From Adlercreutzia caecimuris B7 (GTDB lineage Bacteria; Actinomycetota; Coriobacteriia; Coriobacteriales; Eggerthellaceae): a stretch of 64,000 nt of DNA. The notes beneath the pieces are model-generated. The model searched no databases. It was not told the origin of the DNA and worked only from the letters and a program-made list of their open reading frames with translations. Location of the stretch: contig NZ_KE159646.1 of the NCBI RefSeq assembly GCF_000403355.2, positions 757,420 to 821,419 of the forward strand. The letters run 5' to 3'. Position numbers and translations under genes: made by a program. Below, in pieces: positions 23,652 through 33,466 of this stretch. The first letter of the stretch is position 1. Every line of letters begins with the position of its first letter.

Positions 23652-24573
23652 AGGACCAGGTTCCTTCCTCGCCCCGCAGCGCGGGCACGCCGGCTGCGAA
23701 GGCCTTTGCCTCCATGGCACGCTTGCCATCGGGCTTCACTTCGGTTACTTCCAGGGCGCCGTCGGCGCACCCGATATACAGTCGTTTGGCGGAAAGCCGC
23801 GCCGCTCCCGAAACCAGGGCAACGCCTGGGGCGGGATGGGCGGACAGCACCGTTACGCCACGTCCGCCAATGAGGCAGCGGGCCGGATGGGCCGCGCTCG
23901 ACGCGCGCACCCGGCGGTCGTTCACGACAACCGGCTCGGCGGGATCCAGGTTCAGCTCGCCCTTGGCGATCTTATCGGCATAGGTGACCTGTGTCTCGTC
24001 CTGGCGTACCCAGGCAACGCGGCCCGCCTCCACCTGAGAGAGGGCCACCAGAAGCGCGCTCGCACCCAGATCGGCCAGATCGGCCGTGAGGCTCTCGGCG
24101 GTGGCGCCGTCGGCCGGAATGGAGCGGCACACGCAGAAGTCGCCCGTGTCAAGCCCCTCCTCCATCGCCATGATGCACACGCCCACCTCCGCATCGCCCG
24201 CGAGGATAGCCCGCTCGATGGGGGCCGCCCCGCGCCAGCGCGGCAGAAGCGAGCCGTGCACGTTCAGGCAGCCGTGAACGGGAACGGCCAGCACCTCGGG
24301 CGGCAGGAGCATGCCGTAGGCAGCCACGCAGATGACGTCAGGGGCGAGCGCGGCGAGCGCGGCCTGCTCCTCGGCATCGCGCAGGGTACGCGGGCAGCGC
24401 ACGGGAATGCCGGCTGCCTCGGCCACCCGCTTCACCGGCGAAGGCGCGAGCTCCCTTCCGCGGCCGCGCACCGCATCGGGCCGAGTGTAGACGGCCACCA
24501 CCTCGTGGTGCGGGATGAGCTGCTCCAAGATGTCGGCCGAGAAGGCCGGCGTGCCCATGTAGACGACGCGCAC
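23644..24573 (-). CDS. fmt: Methionyl-tRNA formyltransferase
   Basis: Formylates initiator Met-tRNA using 10-formyl-tetrahydrofolate. It has 309 residues, a normal length. GCLNVHGSLLPRWRGAAPI holds the catalytic Asn and His, and DTGDFCVCRSIP carries the essential aspartate; the C-terminal RNA-binding domain follows. It starts at a GTG at 24573, two bases after the def stop, with GAGGTG upstream. Part of def-fmt-rsmB, a common bacterial order that couples deformylation, formylation and ribosome modification. Confidence 0.94.
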   Translation of the reverse strand: MRVVYMGTPAFSADILEQLIPHHEVVAVYTRPDAVRGRGRELAPSPVKRVAEAAGIPVRCPRTLRDAEEQAALAALAPDVICVAAYGMLLPPEVLAVPVHGCLNVHGSLLPRWRGAAPIERAILAGDAEVGVCIMAMEEGLDTGDFCVCRSIPADGATAESLTADLADLGASALLVALSQVEAGRVAWVRQDETQVTYADKIAKGELNLDPAEPVVVNDRRVRASSAAHPARCLIGGRGVTVLSAHPAPGVALVSGAARLSAKRLYIGCADGALEVTEVKPDGKRAMEAKAFAAGVPALRGEEGTWSCV

Positions 24574-24574
24574 C

Positions 24575-25117
24575 CTACTTCACCTCGATGTCGGTGTCGC
24601 CGGGTCGCGCGCCGGCGGCCTTGGCCTCGTCGTAGGCCCGCAGCGCCTCGATGCGGGTCACCGGATCGCAGCTCTCGAAGAGCGTCTTGCCGTTCAAGTG
24701 ATCGATCTCGTGCTGCAGGCAGCGACCGAGCAGGCCGTCGCCCTCGATCTCCCACAGCTCGCCGTCCAGATCGTAGTACTGCACGCGCGCCCAGGGCTGA
24801 CGCTTCACCGGCACGGTGACGCCGGGGCACGACAGGCAGCCCTCGCCGCCCTCCTCGGGCTCGCCGGCGAGCTCCACGATCTCGGGGTTCACGAGCACGA
24901 TGGGGTTCTTCTCCCCCTTCTCGCCGTCCCAGTCGACATCGATGACGACAAGGCGCTTGGTAACGCCCACCTGGGGCGCGGCGATACCACAGCCGTAGTT
25001 CTTGTACATGGCATGGGCCATCTGCTTGGAGAGGCGCTTGAGGGACTTGTCGGACAAATCGCACGGCTCGCACACGGTGGCGAGCAGCGGATCGGGGGCG
25101 ATGACGATGGGCAGCAC
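24575..25117 (-). CDS. def: Peptide deformylase
   Basis: Metalloenzyme that removes the N-formyl group from new proteins. It has 180 residues. The three family motifs are present: GCGIAAPQVG (residues about 46-55), EGCLSCPG with the metal-binding Cys, and HEIDHLNG with two His ligands and the catalytic Glu. I chose the GTG at 25117 with AAAAGGAG upstream; the frame stays open but unsupported beyond it. An 18-bp perfect GC palindrome (25144-25161) lies in its leader, and an AT-rich patch at 25180-25200 may hold the promoter. The rest of the gap up to dnaG (25403) holds no gene that I can support. Confidence 0.94.
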   Translation of the reverse strand: MLPIVIAPDPLLATVCEPCDLSDKSLKRLSKQMAHAMYKNYGCGIAAPQVGVTKRLVVIDVDWDGEKGEKNPIVLVNPEIVELAGEPEEGGEGCLSCPGVTVPVKRQPWARVQYYDLDGELWEIEGDGLLGRCLQHEIDHLNGKTLFESCDPVTRIEALRAYDEAKAAGARPGDTDIEVK

Positions 25118-25402
25118 GAAGGCTCCTTTTCTCGAGTATGGGACCCGCCGCGCGCGGCGGGATGGCATGAAGCTGCGATTAACTAATATATTGTGAACCG
25201 AAGCACCCGCGCCGTCCATATACCGCGCGAAATCTCCGCTTCCGCTCCCGCCATCGGCGGCGCAGCGCCAGACGGCGGAGAGGCAAGACGGAAAAAGCCG
25301 CAGATGCAGACGGAGAAAGCGCCGCAGAAGGGCTGCCCCCGGATGCAGCGCGGCCGCCCCGCAAACGCAGCGGCGTGCCCCGATGCCGCCCGCCGCCGGA
25401 CG

Positions 25403-27250
25403 CTACTCCTGGGGCAGGGCGCGATGGGCCACCCGCCGCGCGGCCACATCCTTCTGCAGGGCCGTGACGGCGGCGTGCAGAAGCTCGGCCTCCTCCGGCG
25501 AGACCCCGGCGGCCAGCTGGGCCAAGAGGGCACCGGCAGCCTCCTCGGCATCGCCTAGGGCCAGCTCCTCGGCCAGATAGGCACCGGCAACCTCGGGTGC
25601 AGCGGCCACAGAGCCGCCCCCGGTGAGCACCCGGGCCGCGTGCGGCGTGGCCGTGGCCGCACGGGTGACCACCTCGGCCGGCGCGACAGCGGGATTCTCG
25701 GCCAACGTGGCCAAGATGGACTCGGCCAAAATCCGGTGCACGTCCTCGTGCCACTGAATCTGGGCGAGCGCGTCGGCATGGGCAAGGCCCACGAGCGGGT
25801 TTTGGGCCACGAGGCTCAAAAACTCCCGCTCGAAGCGCAGGCGGTTGCGCTCGGCTTGGGAAAGCGCGCGCTGCGGGGCCCGCGGCGGCACCGCAGCCGC
25901 CTCGGTCTCGCGGTCGCGGTCCTGGTAGCGCGCCGGCTCCTTGGCGGCCAGCGCCTCCAGCACATCGTTTTCCCGCAGGCGCAGCCGTCCCGCCAGCCGC
26001 ACGGCGTAGTCCTTCGCCAGAATAGACTCCTTGATGGGCGCGAGCACCTCCAGGCACGCCTCGAGCGCCCGGGCGCGCCCCTCGGCCGTATCCAGGTTGT
26101 GGCTCGCCAAGCGCCGATCGATGCCGTACTCCAGAAGCGGCTTGGCCCCATCCACCAGCGCCTGCAGCGCATCGGCGCCGCGAGCGGCCACGAACTCGGC
26201 CGGATCCAGGTTGTCGGGCAGCGTGACGGCCACGAGCTCCACCTGGGAGCGCCCGGCCTCCGGCGTCATGGACTTGTCGATGAAGGCCAGCGCCCGATCG
26301 GCCGCACGCTGGCCGGCCGCATCGCCGTCGAACAGGTACACGATGCGCTTTGAGGCATGGCGCGAAAGCACCCGGATGTGCCGCATGGTGAGCGCCGTGC
26401 CGAGGGTGGCCACCGCGTTTTCGATACCCGCCTCATGCAGGGCGATCACATCGGTGTAGCCCTCTACCACGATGGCCACGCCCGAAGAGGCCATGGCGGC
26501 CTTCGCGTGATCGAGCCCGTAGAGCACCTGGGACTTGTGGAACAGCGGCGTCTCGCCGGAGTTCAGGTACTTCGGCTCGCCGGTGCCGATGACGCGGCCG
26601 CCGAAGGCGATGCAGTCGCCCGACACGTCGAAGATGGGGAACATCACCCGATTGTAGAAGCGGTCGCGCACCGGACCGCCCCGTCCGTCCAGGGCCACGT
26701 TGGCGGCGATCATGTCGGCAGGCTTGAAGCCGAGCTGGGTCAAGTGCCGCACGAGCGCGCCGCGGCCGGGGGCGAAGCCTAAGTTCCACTTCCTCGGCAC
26801 GTCGCCCCCGAAGCCGCGGCCGGCCAGATAGGCCCGGGCGGCGTCGGCCTCCGCCCCGCGTCCGCGCATGAGCTGGGTGTGGTAGAACTCGGCCGTGCGC
26901 GCGCAGATCTCCTTCAGGCGCGCCTTCTGGCTGGCGGGAATGGCGCGCCCGCCGCTTTCCACGATGTCGATGTGGGCGCGCTCGGCCAGCCTTCGCACCG
27001 CCTCGGGAAAGGTGAGGTCCTCGGTCTTCATGACAAAGGCGAACACATCGCCCCCCTCGCCGCAGCCGAAGCAGTGCCACAGCTGCGTGGAGGGATCCAT
27101 CTTGAACGAGGGGGTCTTCTCCTGGTGCAGGGGACAGCAGCACCAGAAGTCGCGGCCCTTCTGTTTCACCGGCACGCGCTCGCCGACGACGGCGATAAGG
27201 TCGCTCGCATCGCGTACTTTCTGGATGTCCTCGTCGCTGATGCCCGCCAC
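25403..27250 (-). CDS. dnaG: DNA primase
   Basis: Synthesises RNA primers for DNA replication. It has 615 residues. The N-terminal zinc-binding domain has CPLHQEKTPSF and WHCFGCGEGGDVFAF; the catalytic core has the TOPRIM motifs EGYTDVIAL and LFDGDAAGQRAADRA; the C-terminal part is the helicase-binding region. The GTG at 27250 has GGGAAGGAG upstream and gives the expected N-terminus VAGISDEDIQKVRDASDL. It is divergent from dgt. No rpoD follows in this window, unlike the classical macromolecular synthesis operon. Confidence 0.95.
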   Translation of the reverse strand: MAGISDEDIQKVRDASDLIAVVGERVPVKQKGRDFWCCCPLHQEKTPSFKMDPSTQLWHCFGCGEGGDVFAFVMKTEDLTFPEAVRRLAERAHIDIVESGGRAIPASQKARLKEICARTAEFYHTQLMRGRGAEADAARAYLAGRGFGGDVPRKWNLGFAPGRGALVRHLTQLGFKPADMIAANVALDGRGGPVRDRFYNRVMFPIFDVSGDCIAFGGRVIGTGEPKYLNSGETPLFHKSQVLYGLDHAKAAMASSGVAIVVEGYTDVIALHEAGIENAVATLGTALTMRHIRVLSRHASKRIVYLFDGDAAGQRAADRALAFIDKSMTPEAGRSQVELVAVTLPDNLDPAEFVAARGADALQALVDGAKPLLEYGIDRRLASHNLDTAEGRARALEACLEVLAPIKESILAKDYAVRLAGRLRLRENDVLEALAAKEPARYQDRDRETEAAAVPPRAPQRALSQAERNRLRFEREFLSLVAQNPLVGLAHADALAQIQWHEDVHRILAESILATLAENPAVAPAEVVTRAATATPHAARVLTGGGSVAAAPEVAGAYLAEELALGDAEEAAGALLAQLAAGVSPEEAELLHAAVTALQKDVAARRVAHRALPQE

Positions 27251-27287
27251 GCGCCCGCGCTCCTTCCCGTTGCTCTTTTTCCTGTGA

Positions 27288-27296
27288 AGTATACCA
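27288..27296 (-). promoter_or_regulatory. dnaG: Extended -10 promoter of dnaG
   Basis: On the minus strand the sequence reads TGGTATACT, an extended -10 box about 40 bases before the dnaG start. No good -35 is visible. On the plus strand TACAAT at about 27340 could be the -10 of dgt. Confidence 0.45.
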
Positions 27297-27368
27297 CCCC
27301 GCCTGCAAACAAATGTTTCAGACACTACAATAGGCCGCGAACGACGACGAGCGAGAAAGCGAGCGACC

Positions 27369-28595
27369 ATGGCATCTGCGCGCATCCCCTACCTGACTTT
27401 GGATCCGCTGGTGGAAGAGGCCATCCGCGAGGACCGCGCGACCGGCACGCTGTCCCCCTACCGGTTCGACGATAGGGCCATCACCCGGCGCGAAGATCTT
27501 CCCCACGACGCGGCCACCCTCACGCGGCCGGCCTTCGCGCGCGATATCGAGAAGGTGCTCAACATCCCGGCCTACAACCGCTATGCCGACAAGACCCAGG
27601 TGTTCTCCTTCGCCGAGAACGACGAGATCTCGCGGCGCGGGCTGCACGTGCAGCTCGTGAGCCGCATCGCCCGGGGCATCGGCGCGCTTTTGGGCCTGAA
27701 CACCGACCTCATCGAGGCCATTGCCCTTGGCCACGACGTGGGCCACACCCCCTTCGGCCACGCCGGCGAGCGGTTCCTGTCGGCCTGCTACCACGGGCGC
27801 ACGGGACGCTACTTCAACCACAACGTGCACTCGGTGCGGGTGCTCGACGACCTGTACCGGCGCAACATCTCGCTGCAGACCTTGGACGGCGTGCTCTGCC
27901 ACAACGGCGAGTTCGCCCAGCAGGTGCTCTCGGTCGGCACCACGGCCACCTTCGACGAGCTCGACGCGCTCGTGGCCGCCTGCAACGCCGACGAGCAGGT
28001 CATCAAGACGCTGAGGCCCTCCACCCTCGAGGGCTGCGTGGTGCGCGTGTCCGACATGATCGCCTACATCGGCAAGGACCGCCAGGACGCCGTGGCCATG
28101 GGCGTGCTCGATTCCTACGACGTGTTCGAGAGCGAGGTCATGGGCGTCACGAACGCCGCCATCATCAACAACCTCACCGTGGACATCGTGAACAACTCCT
28201 ACGGGCGCGACCGCATCGCCATGAGCGCGGAGATCTTCGCCGACCTGAAGCGGGCCAAGCGCCAGAACTACGAGATCATCTACGAGCGCGAAGGCATGGT
28301 GGATGCGACCGAGAACATCGTGGAGGAGATGTTCGAGGAGATGTACGCGCGCCTGCTAGACGACCTTGTCCACGGGCGGCAGAACTCCCCCGTTTTCCGC
28401 CACCACGTGAAGCGCCTGGCGGCCCAGTCGCGCTCGGTCACGCCCGAGACCTACCTGGCCGGCGAGCCCAACCAGATCGTGGTGGACTACCTGGCGTCCA
28501 TGACCGATAGCTACTTCATGGCCATCTACGCCCACCTGTTCCCGGAAAGCGGCCGGCGCATCCACCCCCGCAGCTACTGCGCCGACCTCGCCTAG
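27369..28595 (+). CDS. dgt: Deoxyguanosinetriphosphate triphosphohydrolase (HD family)
   Basis: HD-domain dNTP triphosphohydrolase that removes triphosphate from dNTPs and affects nucleotide pools. It has 408 residues. The metal site is visible in RYADKTQVF, GLHVQLVSRIARGI and GHDVGHTPFGHAGE; HNVHSVRVLD and the later VSDMIAYIGKD also match. The ATG at 27369 begins a natural N-terminus, but the ribosome site (GAGCGA) is weak. Its TAG stop lies in the CCTAGC target duplication of the IS at 28597-29662, so the coding region was left complete by the insertion. Confidence 0.9.
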   Translation: MASARIPYLTLDPLVEEAIREDRATGTLSPYRFDDRAITRREDLPHDAATLTRPAFARDIEKVLNIPAYNRYADKTQVFSFAENDEISRRGLHVQLVSRIARGIGALLGLNTDLIEAIALGHDVGHTPFGHAGERFLSACYHGRTGRYFNHNVHSVRVLDDLYRRNISLQTLDGVLCHNGEFAQQVLSVGTTATFDELDALVAACNADEQVIKTLRPSTLEGCVVRVSDMIAYIGKDRQDAVAMGVLDSYDVFESEVMGVTNAAIINNLTVDIVNNSYGRDRIAMSAEIFADLKRAKRQNYEIIYEREGMVDATENIVEEMFEEMYARLLDDLVHGRQNSPVFRHHVKRLAAQSRSVTPETYLAGEPNQIVVDYLASMTDSYFMAIYAHLFPESGRRIHPRSYCADLA

Positions 28596-28596
28596 C

Positions 28597-29662
28597 TGTT
28601 TAGTGCCAAGACGTTGTTTACATCCGGGTGGCGACAAATAGGGAGGCCTCCGCCAAGCTGTGAGTTGTCTAGATTCGCAGCGAAGGGGGCCTCCCATGCC
28701 ATCGCATCCTAACGCAAAGCTGACCCCGAGGGGGCGGGAAACCCTCGTTTCCCGCATAGAATCCGGCGTCGGCGTGGCCGACGCCGCCCGCCAGATGGGC
28801 GTCAGCCGCCAGACCGCGTGCAAGTGGCTGCGCCGCAGCCGGCGCGGCGAGGGGCTGGCGGACCGCAGCAGCCGGCCGCGCAGGCTCGCCAGGCTCACGC
28901 CGCCCGACGCCGAGGAGCGCGTCGCCGAGGCCCGCGCGTCCATGCTGCTCGCGCCGCTCGCGCTGGCGGCGGCCACCGGCGTCCCCGCCCGCACCTGCGC
29001 CAGGATAGTGGCCCGCCGCGGGATGCCGCGCCTCGCCGACGTCGACCGTGTGACCGGCGAGGTCCGGCGCCGCGGCCCCGCGACGCCGGTGCGCTACGAG
29101 CGCGAGGCCCCCGGCGAGCTGCTGCACGTCGACGTCAAGAAGGTGGCCCGCGTCCCCGACGGCGGGGGCTGGCGGGCGCGCGGCCGCGCCGGCCGGCCGA
29201 GGCCGGGGGCGGGCACGGCGTGCCTGCACGTCGCCGTCGACGACTTCAGCCGCGTGGCCTACGCCGAGCTGCTGCCCGACGAGCGCAAGGGCACCTGCGC
29301 GGCCTTCATGGGCCGCTGCCTGGGCTTCTTCGGGGAGATGGGCGTCTCGGTCGAGCGCGTGATGACCGACAACGGGCCGGGCTACCGCAGCGGCGAGTTC
29401 AACGCGCTGCTCGAGGGGCGCGGGGTCCGCCACGTCTACACGAGGCCCTTCAGCCCCTGGCAGAACGGCAAGGTCGAGCGCATGAACCGCACGCTCGCCC
29501 AGGAGTGGCAGTACGGCAGGGCGTGGGAGAGCGAGGCGGGGAGGGCCGCCGCCCTCCCCGCCTTCATCGAGCATTATAATTGGGACAGGCCGCACAGCGC
29601 CTGCGGGGGCCTGCCGCCCATGTCGCGCATCGTCGGCGTAAACAACCTATTGGCACACAACA
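28597..29662 (+). mobile_element. Intact IS481-family insertion sequence (1066 bp)
   Basis: Left end 28597-28621 and right end 29638-29662 are inverted repeats of about 25 bp with four mismatches (left TGTTTAGTGCCAA, right TGTTGTGTGCCAA, then GTTGTTTAC in both). The element is flanked by a perfect 6-bp duplication CCTAGC at 28591-28596 and 29663-29668. From established knowledge, IS481 itself inserts at NCTAGN with a 6-bp duplication, which matches exactly. One complete transposase gene is inside. Perfect duplication and an intact gene indicate a recent insertion. It separates the convergent genes dgt and rnhA. Confidence 0.95.
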
Positions 29663-29667
29663 CCTAG
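28696..29667 (+). CDS. IS481-family transposase
   Basis: DDE transposase of 323 residues. The N-terminal helix-turn-helix (VADAARQMGVSRQTACKWL) binds the ends; the integrase core has LHVDVKKV, VAVDDFSRVAY, TDNGPGY and NGKVERMNRTL with the Asp, Asp and Glu residues in order. I chose the ATG at 28696 with AGGGGG seven bases upstream; the frame is open 12 codons further. The stop codon TAG at 29665-29667 lies outside the right inverted repeat, in the target-site duplication, so the target supplies the terminal codon. Confidence 0.93.
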   Translation: MPSHPNAKLTPRGRETLVSRIESGVGVADAARQMGVSRQTACKWLRRSRRGEGLADRSSRPRRLARLTPPDAEERVAEARASMLLAPLALAAATGVPARTCARIVARRGMPRLADVDRVTGEVRRRGPATPVRYEREAPGELLHVDVKKVARVPDGGGWRARGRAGRPRPGAGTACLHVAVDDFSRVAYAELLPDERKGTCAAFMGRCLGFFGEMGVSVERVMTDNGPGYRSGEFNALLEGRGVRHVYTRPFSPWQNGKVERMNRTLAQEWQYGRAWESEAGRAAALPAFIEHYNWDRPHSACGGLPPMSRIVGVNNLLAHNT

Positions 29668-30143
29668 CCTTTAAACCCCGCGTCCTCTTTATGGCAGGCG
29701 GGGTTGTCGGCGGCGGCGGTGGCGAGCGCGTCGCAGCGCTCGTTCTCGGCGTGGCCCGCATGCCCCTTCACCCAGACAAACGTGACGGCATGGGGCTCTT
29801 TGGCAGCCAAGAGGCGCTTCCACAGATCGACGTTCTTCACCGGCTGCTTCTGCGCGTTCTTCCAGCCGCGCTTGAGCCAGCCGGCCACCCAGTTCTGGTT
29901 GAAGGCGTTCACGAGGTACTGCGAATCGGAGTACACCGTCACCGTGCAGGGGCGGCGCAGCGCCTCCAGGCCCACGATGCAGCCGAGCAGCTCCATGCGG
30001 TTGTTCGTGGTGCAGGAGAACCCCTCGGAGAACTCCTTCTCGTGCACCGCGCCCGAGGGCGCCTTGTAGCGCAGGATAGTGCCGTAGCCGCCCGGCCCGG
30101 GGTTGCCCCGGGAACTTCCGTCGGAGTAGAGGGTGACCTCCAT
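29664..30143 (-). CDS. rnhA: Ribonuclease HI
   Basis: Cleaves the RNA strand of RNA-DNA hybrids. It has 159 residues. The acidic metal-binding residues are in LYSDGSSRGNPGPGGYG, NNRMELLG, VYSDSQYLVNAF and AENERCDALA, and GHAGHAEN is the usual handle. The ATG at 30143 has GAGGAAGGAAG upstream; the frame is open 40 codons more, but that part lacks support. Its stop codon TAG (minus) shares the CTAG of the IS target duplication at 29663-29668, so before insertion dgt and rnhA converged with overlapping stop codons. Confidence 0.93.
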   Translation of the reverse strand: MEVTLYSDGSSRGNPGPGGYGTILRYKAPSGAVHEKEFSEGFSCTTNNRMELLGCIVGLEALRRPCTVTVYSDSQYLVNAFNQNWVAGWLKRGWKNAQKQPVKNVDLWKRLLAAKEPHAVTFVWVKGHAGHAENERCDALATAAADNPACHKEDAGFKG

Positions 30144-30266
30144 GAGACTTCCTTCCTCGATGCGGGCACCCGCCGCGCCGCCGCGCCCGTCCGGGCGCGC
30201 GGCATCGGAGACGAAGCCCGCCTGTGAAAATTCGCTGAACGAGAAACCGTGCTGGGCGCCCATAGC

Positions 30267-31820
30267 CTATGACAGCTCGCCTTCGATGCGCTCTGCCAGG
30301 TCGATGAGCTCCTGGCGGGTGTGCACGCCGCACTTCGCGTAAATGCGGCGCAGATGGGTGTCCACGGTGTTCTTCGAGATGAAGAACTCGCCGGCAATGC
30401 GCTCGGCGGTGCGGCCGCGCAGGGCCAAAGGCAGAATCTCGGCCTCGCGCTTGGAGAGCTTGGCCTCGCCGACGATGCGCGCGCAGGCCTCCTCGAACCG
30501 GTCGGTCTGGGCCACCACCACCGACAGGGCCGCCATGTCGCGCTCGGTGAACAGGAACAGGTAGGCGTACATGACCGCCACCCCCGCCGCGGCCACGAGC
30601 GCCGCGGAGGTGTCGAAGGCGCCGGGCACCGCCCCGATGGCCCCGCCGAGCAGCACGCCGGCGATCTCGCCGGCGAACAGGGCCGCGAAACCGCGGGCGA
30701 AGGAGCGAACGCTGTCGCGTCCGGCGATGCGCCCCATGATGAGGAACAGCGAGATGAGCACCGAGAAGACGCCGAGATACCCCGCCAGCACCACCGATAC
30801 GCCGGAGACGCCCACGCTCTCCAGGAGGGGCACGGCCACAAAGCCGCCGACCATGAGCAGCAGCGCCAAGCGGTAGGCACCGCCCAAAGGCCCCACCTCC
30901 GCCCCGTTGCCGCCGGGCAGCACCGCCCGCACCCCAGCCGACAGCGGCCGGCCCCCGTACAGCTGCAGGGCCGCCACGCAGTACAGCACGAACAGCGCGA
31001 AGGTGACGGAGAGCGACGCGTGGGCCGAGTACTCGGCGCTGGCGGCCAGGGCCTCCACGGCCCCGGTGGCCACGCCGTAGACGACCGTGCCCGCGACGAT
31101 GCGCCCCGAGAGCTTCGCTGCCTCCTCCGACGGGGCCGCCCCCGCCGCATCGGGCACGGAAGAGGCGCCGGAGGTGCGCGGCGCCTGCGCCCCGGCTGCA
31201 TCCGCGGGCCGCGTCTGTCCCCCAGCGGGAACGGCGCTCAAGGCGCGCAGGGCCCAGGCGCTTCCCACGGGCAGCGCGTACAGCACCACGTAGGCCCCCG
31301 CCACCGGCACGGCCATAACGAGGAAGCATACCGCAGCACCCAGGGCGCTGCCGATGAACACCTCGGGCACCGACTGGTCGATGGAGACCTCGCCGAGCAC
31401 ACGGCCCCACAGGCACAGAAGCAGCGCCAGCGGCACCCCGGCCACAACGCCCTCGATTACAGCGAAGGCGAGCCAGGGCACCCCGGGCAGCGCCGCGCGC
31501 AGGGCCACGAGCGCGAAGAGCACCGCGCAGAGGGGGACCGCAAGGCAGGCGGCCAGCTTCTCGGCGCCCGCCATGAGCACGGCGCGGGGACGGGCGCGCA
31601 TCATGAGGGCGAAGGTGGCCGCCATGGCGACGAGCACGCAGAGCAGGTCGGCTCGGTCGACGAAAAACCCGTGCTGGGAACCTTCGTTGTAGGAACCGAG
31701 ATACAACATGGCGAATAGGAACGCCTGGTTGCAGCCGAATCCGATGATGGCGAGCCGGGCCTGGCGCAGGCGCGGCGCTACCGAATGGCCCACAAGCCCT
31801 CCCCTCTCATCATCGTTCAT
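30267..31820 (-). CDS. Multi-helix membrane protein with C-terminal LuxR-type HTH
   Basis: A 517-residue protein with about 12 hydrophobic segments over the first 430 residues and a C-terminal LuxR/GerE DNA-binding domain (LSKREAEILPLALRGRTAE and NTVDTHLRRIYAKCGVHTR). This fusion is characteristic of Coriobacteriia, especially Eggerthella relatives, which encode many of them. The membrane part presumably senses a ligand, and the domain acts on DNA near the membrane. A Pro/Ala-rich loop splits the two halves of the membrane part. I chose the ATG at 31820; an in-frame ATG eight codons earlier has no ribosome site. The target genes are unknown. Confidence 0.85.
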   Translation of the reverse strand: MNDDERGGLVGHSVAPRLRQARLAIIGFGCNQAFLFAMLYLGSYNEGSQHGFFVDRADLLCVLVAMAATFALMMRARPRAVLMAGAEKLAACLAVPLCAVLFALVALRAALPGVPWLAFAVIEGVVAGVPLALLLCLWGRVLGEVSIDQSVPEVFIGSALGAAVCFLVMAVPVAGAYVVLYALPVGSAWALRALSAVPAGGQTRPADAAGAQAPRTSGASSVPDAAGAAPSEEAAKLSGRIVAGTVVYGVATGAVEALAASAEYSAHASLSVTFALFVLYCVAALQLYGGRPLSAGVRAVLPGGNGAEVGPLGGAYRLALLLMVGGFVAVPLLESVGVSGVSVVLAGYLGVFSVLISLFLIMGRIAGRDSVRSFARGFAALFAGEIAGVLLGGAIGAVPGAFDTSAALVAAAGVAVMYAYLFLFTERDMAALSVVVAQTDRFEEACARIVGEAKLSKREAEILPLALRGRTAERIAGEFFISKNTVDTHLRRIYAKCGVHTRQELIDLAERIEGELS

Positions 31821-31849
31821 TGCCGGCTGCCTATTGTACCCCATAACGA

Positions 31850-31889
31850 AGCGAAGCGGCGCTTGCCGAAAGGCAGACGCCGCTTCGCT
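31850..31889 (-). terminator. Hairpin between tatA and the membrane LuxR gene
   Basis: A 12-bp perfect stem (AGCGAAGCGGCG with CGCCGCTTCGCT) with a further GCC/GGC stem in its loop, about 60 bases past the tatA stop. The T-content after it is low on the minus strand. It probably terminates tatA transcription or reduces read-through into the regulator gene. Confidence 0.6.
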
Positions 31890-31949
31890 TGGGAGGGAGG
31901 GTTGAACGCCCCGCGCCCGAGGGCCGCGGGGTGGTTCGCAAAAGGGAGT

Positions 31950-32222
31950 TTACTCGGCCTTTTTCCTGACGACCTTCTTGACCGTCTTCACCTCGGTCGC
32001 ACCCGCGCCGGCCACGGCCGGATCGGGCTCGTCCTCCACGATCTCGACGATCTCCTCGGCGCCCTCGTCGTCCTTCTTGTCGAAGGCCATGCCCTCGCGC
32101 AGGCTCTTCACGGTCTTGCCGAGGGAGGCGCCGAGTTTGGGCAGGTTCTTCGGGCCGAAGATGAGCAGCACGACGACGAGGATGATAACGAGCTCGGGCA
32201 CGCCCAGACCAAGAATCTTCAT
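31950..32222 (-). CDS. tatA: Twin-arginine translocase component TatA
   Basis: Small component of the Tat pore for folded proteins. It has 90 residues: one N-terminal membrane helix ([15 protein letters not shown]), the hinge [10 protein letters not shown], and an amphipathic helix ([13 protein letters not shown]), then a charged tail rich in Glu and Lys. The ATG at 32222 has GAAGGAG upstream. No tatB or tatC lies next to it. The binding lipoprotein at 6406-7401 carries a twin-arginine-like signal and may be a client. Confidence 0.93.
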   Translation of the reverse strand: MKILGLGVPELVIILVVVLLIFGPKNLPKLGASLGKTVKSLREGMAFDKKDDEGAEEIVEIVEDEPDPAVAGAGATEVKTVKKVVRKKAE

Positions 32223-32370
32223 AGGGGAAATCTCCTTCTTCGCTTCGAAGCCGGCCGACGCTCTTCCCTCCGCCGCGCTTCACAGTTGCCGTTGTCTCAA
32301 CGCTGCCCACTATGCCCCCGAAACCGGCGCCTGGCTATCACGCAGAACCGTGATTTTGTCACGCAAGACG

Positions 32371-32406
32371 AAAAAATCCCTGTCACGCGTTTGCGTGACA
32401 GGGATT
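32371..32406 (-). terminator. Terminator after ilvC
   Basis: A 14-bp perfect stem (AATCCCTGTCACGC with its complement, 32375-32406) followed on the minus strand by TTTTTT, 26 bases past the ilvC stop. It closes the ilv operon. A neighbouring CGTGATTTTGTCACG inverted repeat lies at about 32349. Confidence 0.9.
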
Positions 32407-32431
32407 GTATCGCCAGGTCAGAAGCTTGGAG

Positions 32432-33424
<993 letters not shown>

Positions 33425-33466
33425 GGGTTTCCTTTCTCGTCGTTGGCTGATGTTCGGTAACGGGTT

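Noticed and set aside
25144..25161. Perfect 18-bp GC palindrome before def as a terminator or operator
   Set aside because: It has no T-run and may be chance in GC-rich DNA; it is mentioned only in the def entry.
29664..30263. RNase HI extended N-terminally by 40 codons
   Set aside because: The extension lacks a ribosome site, while the ATG at 30143 has an excellent one and gives the standard length.
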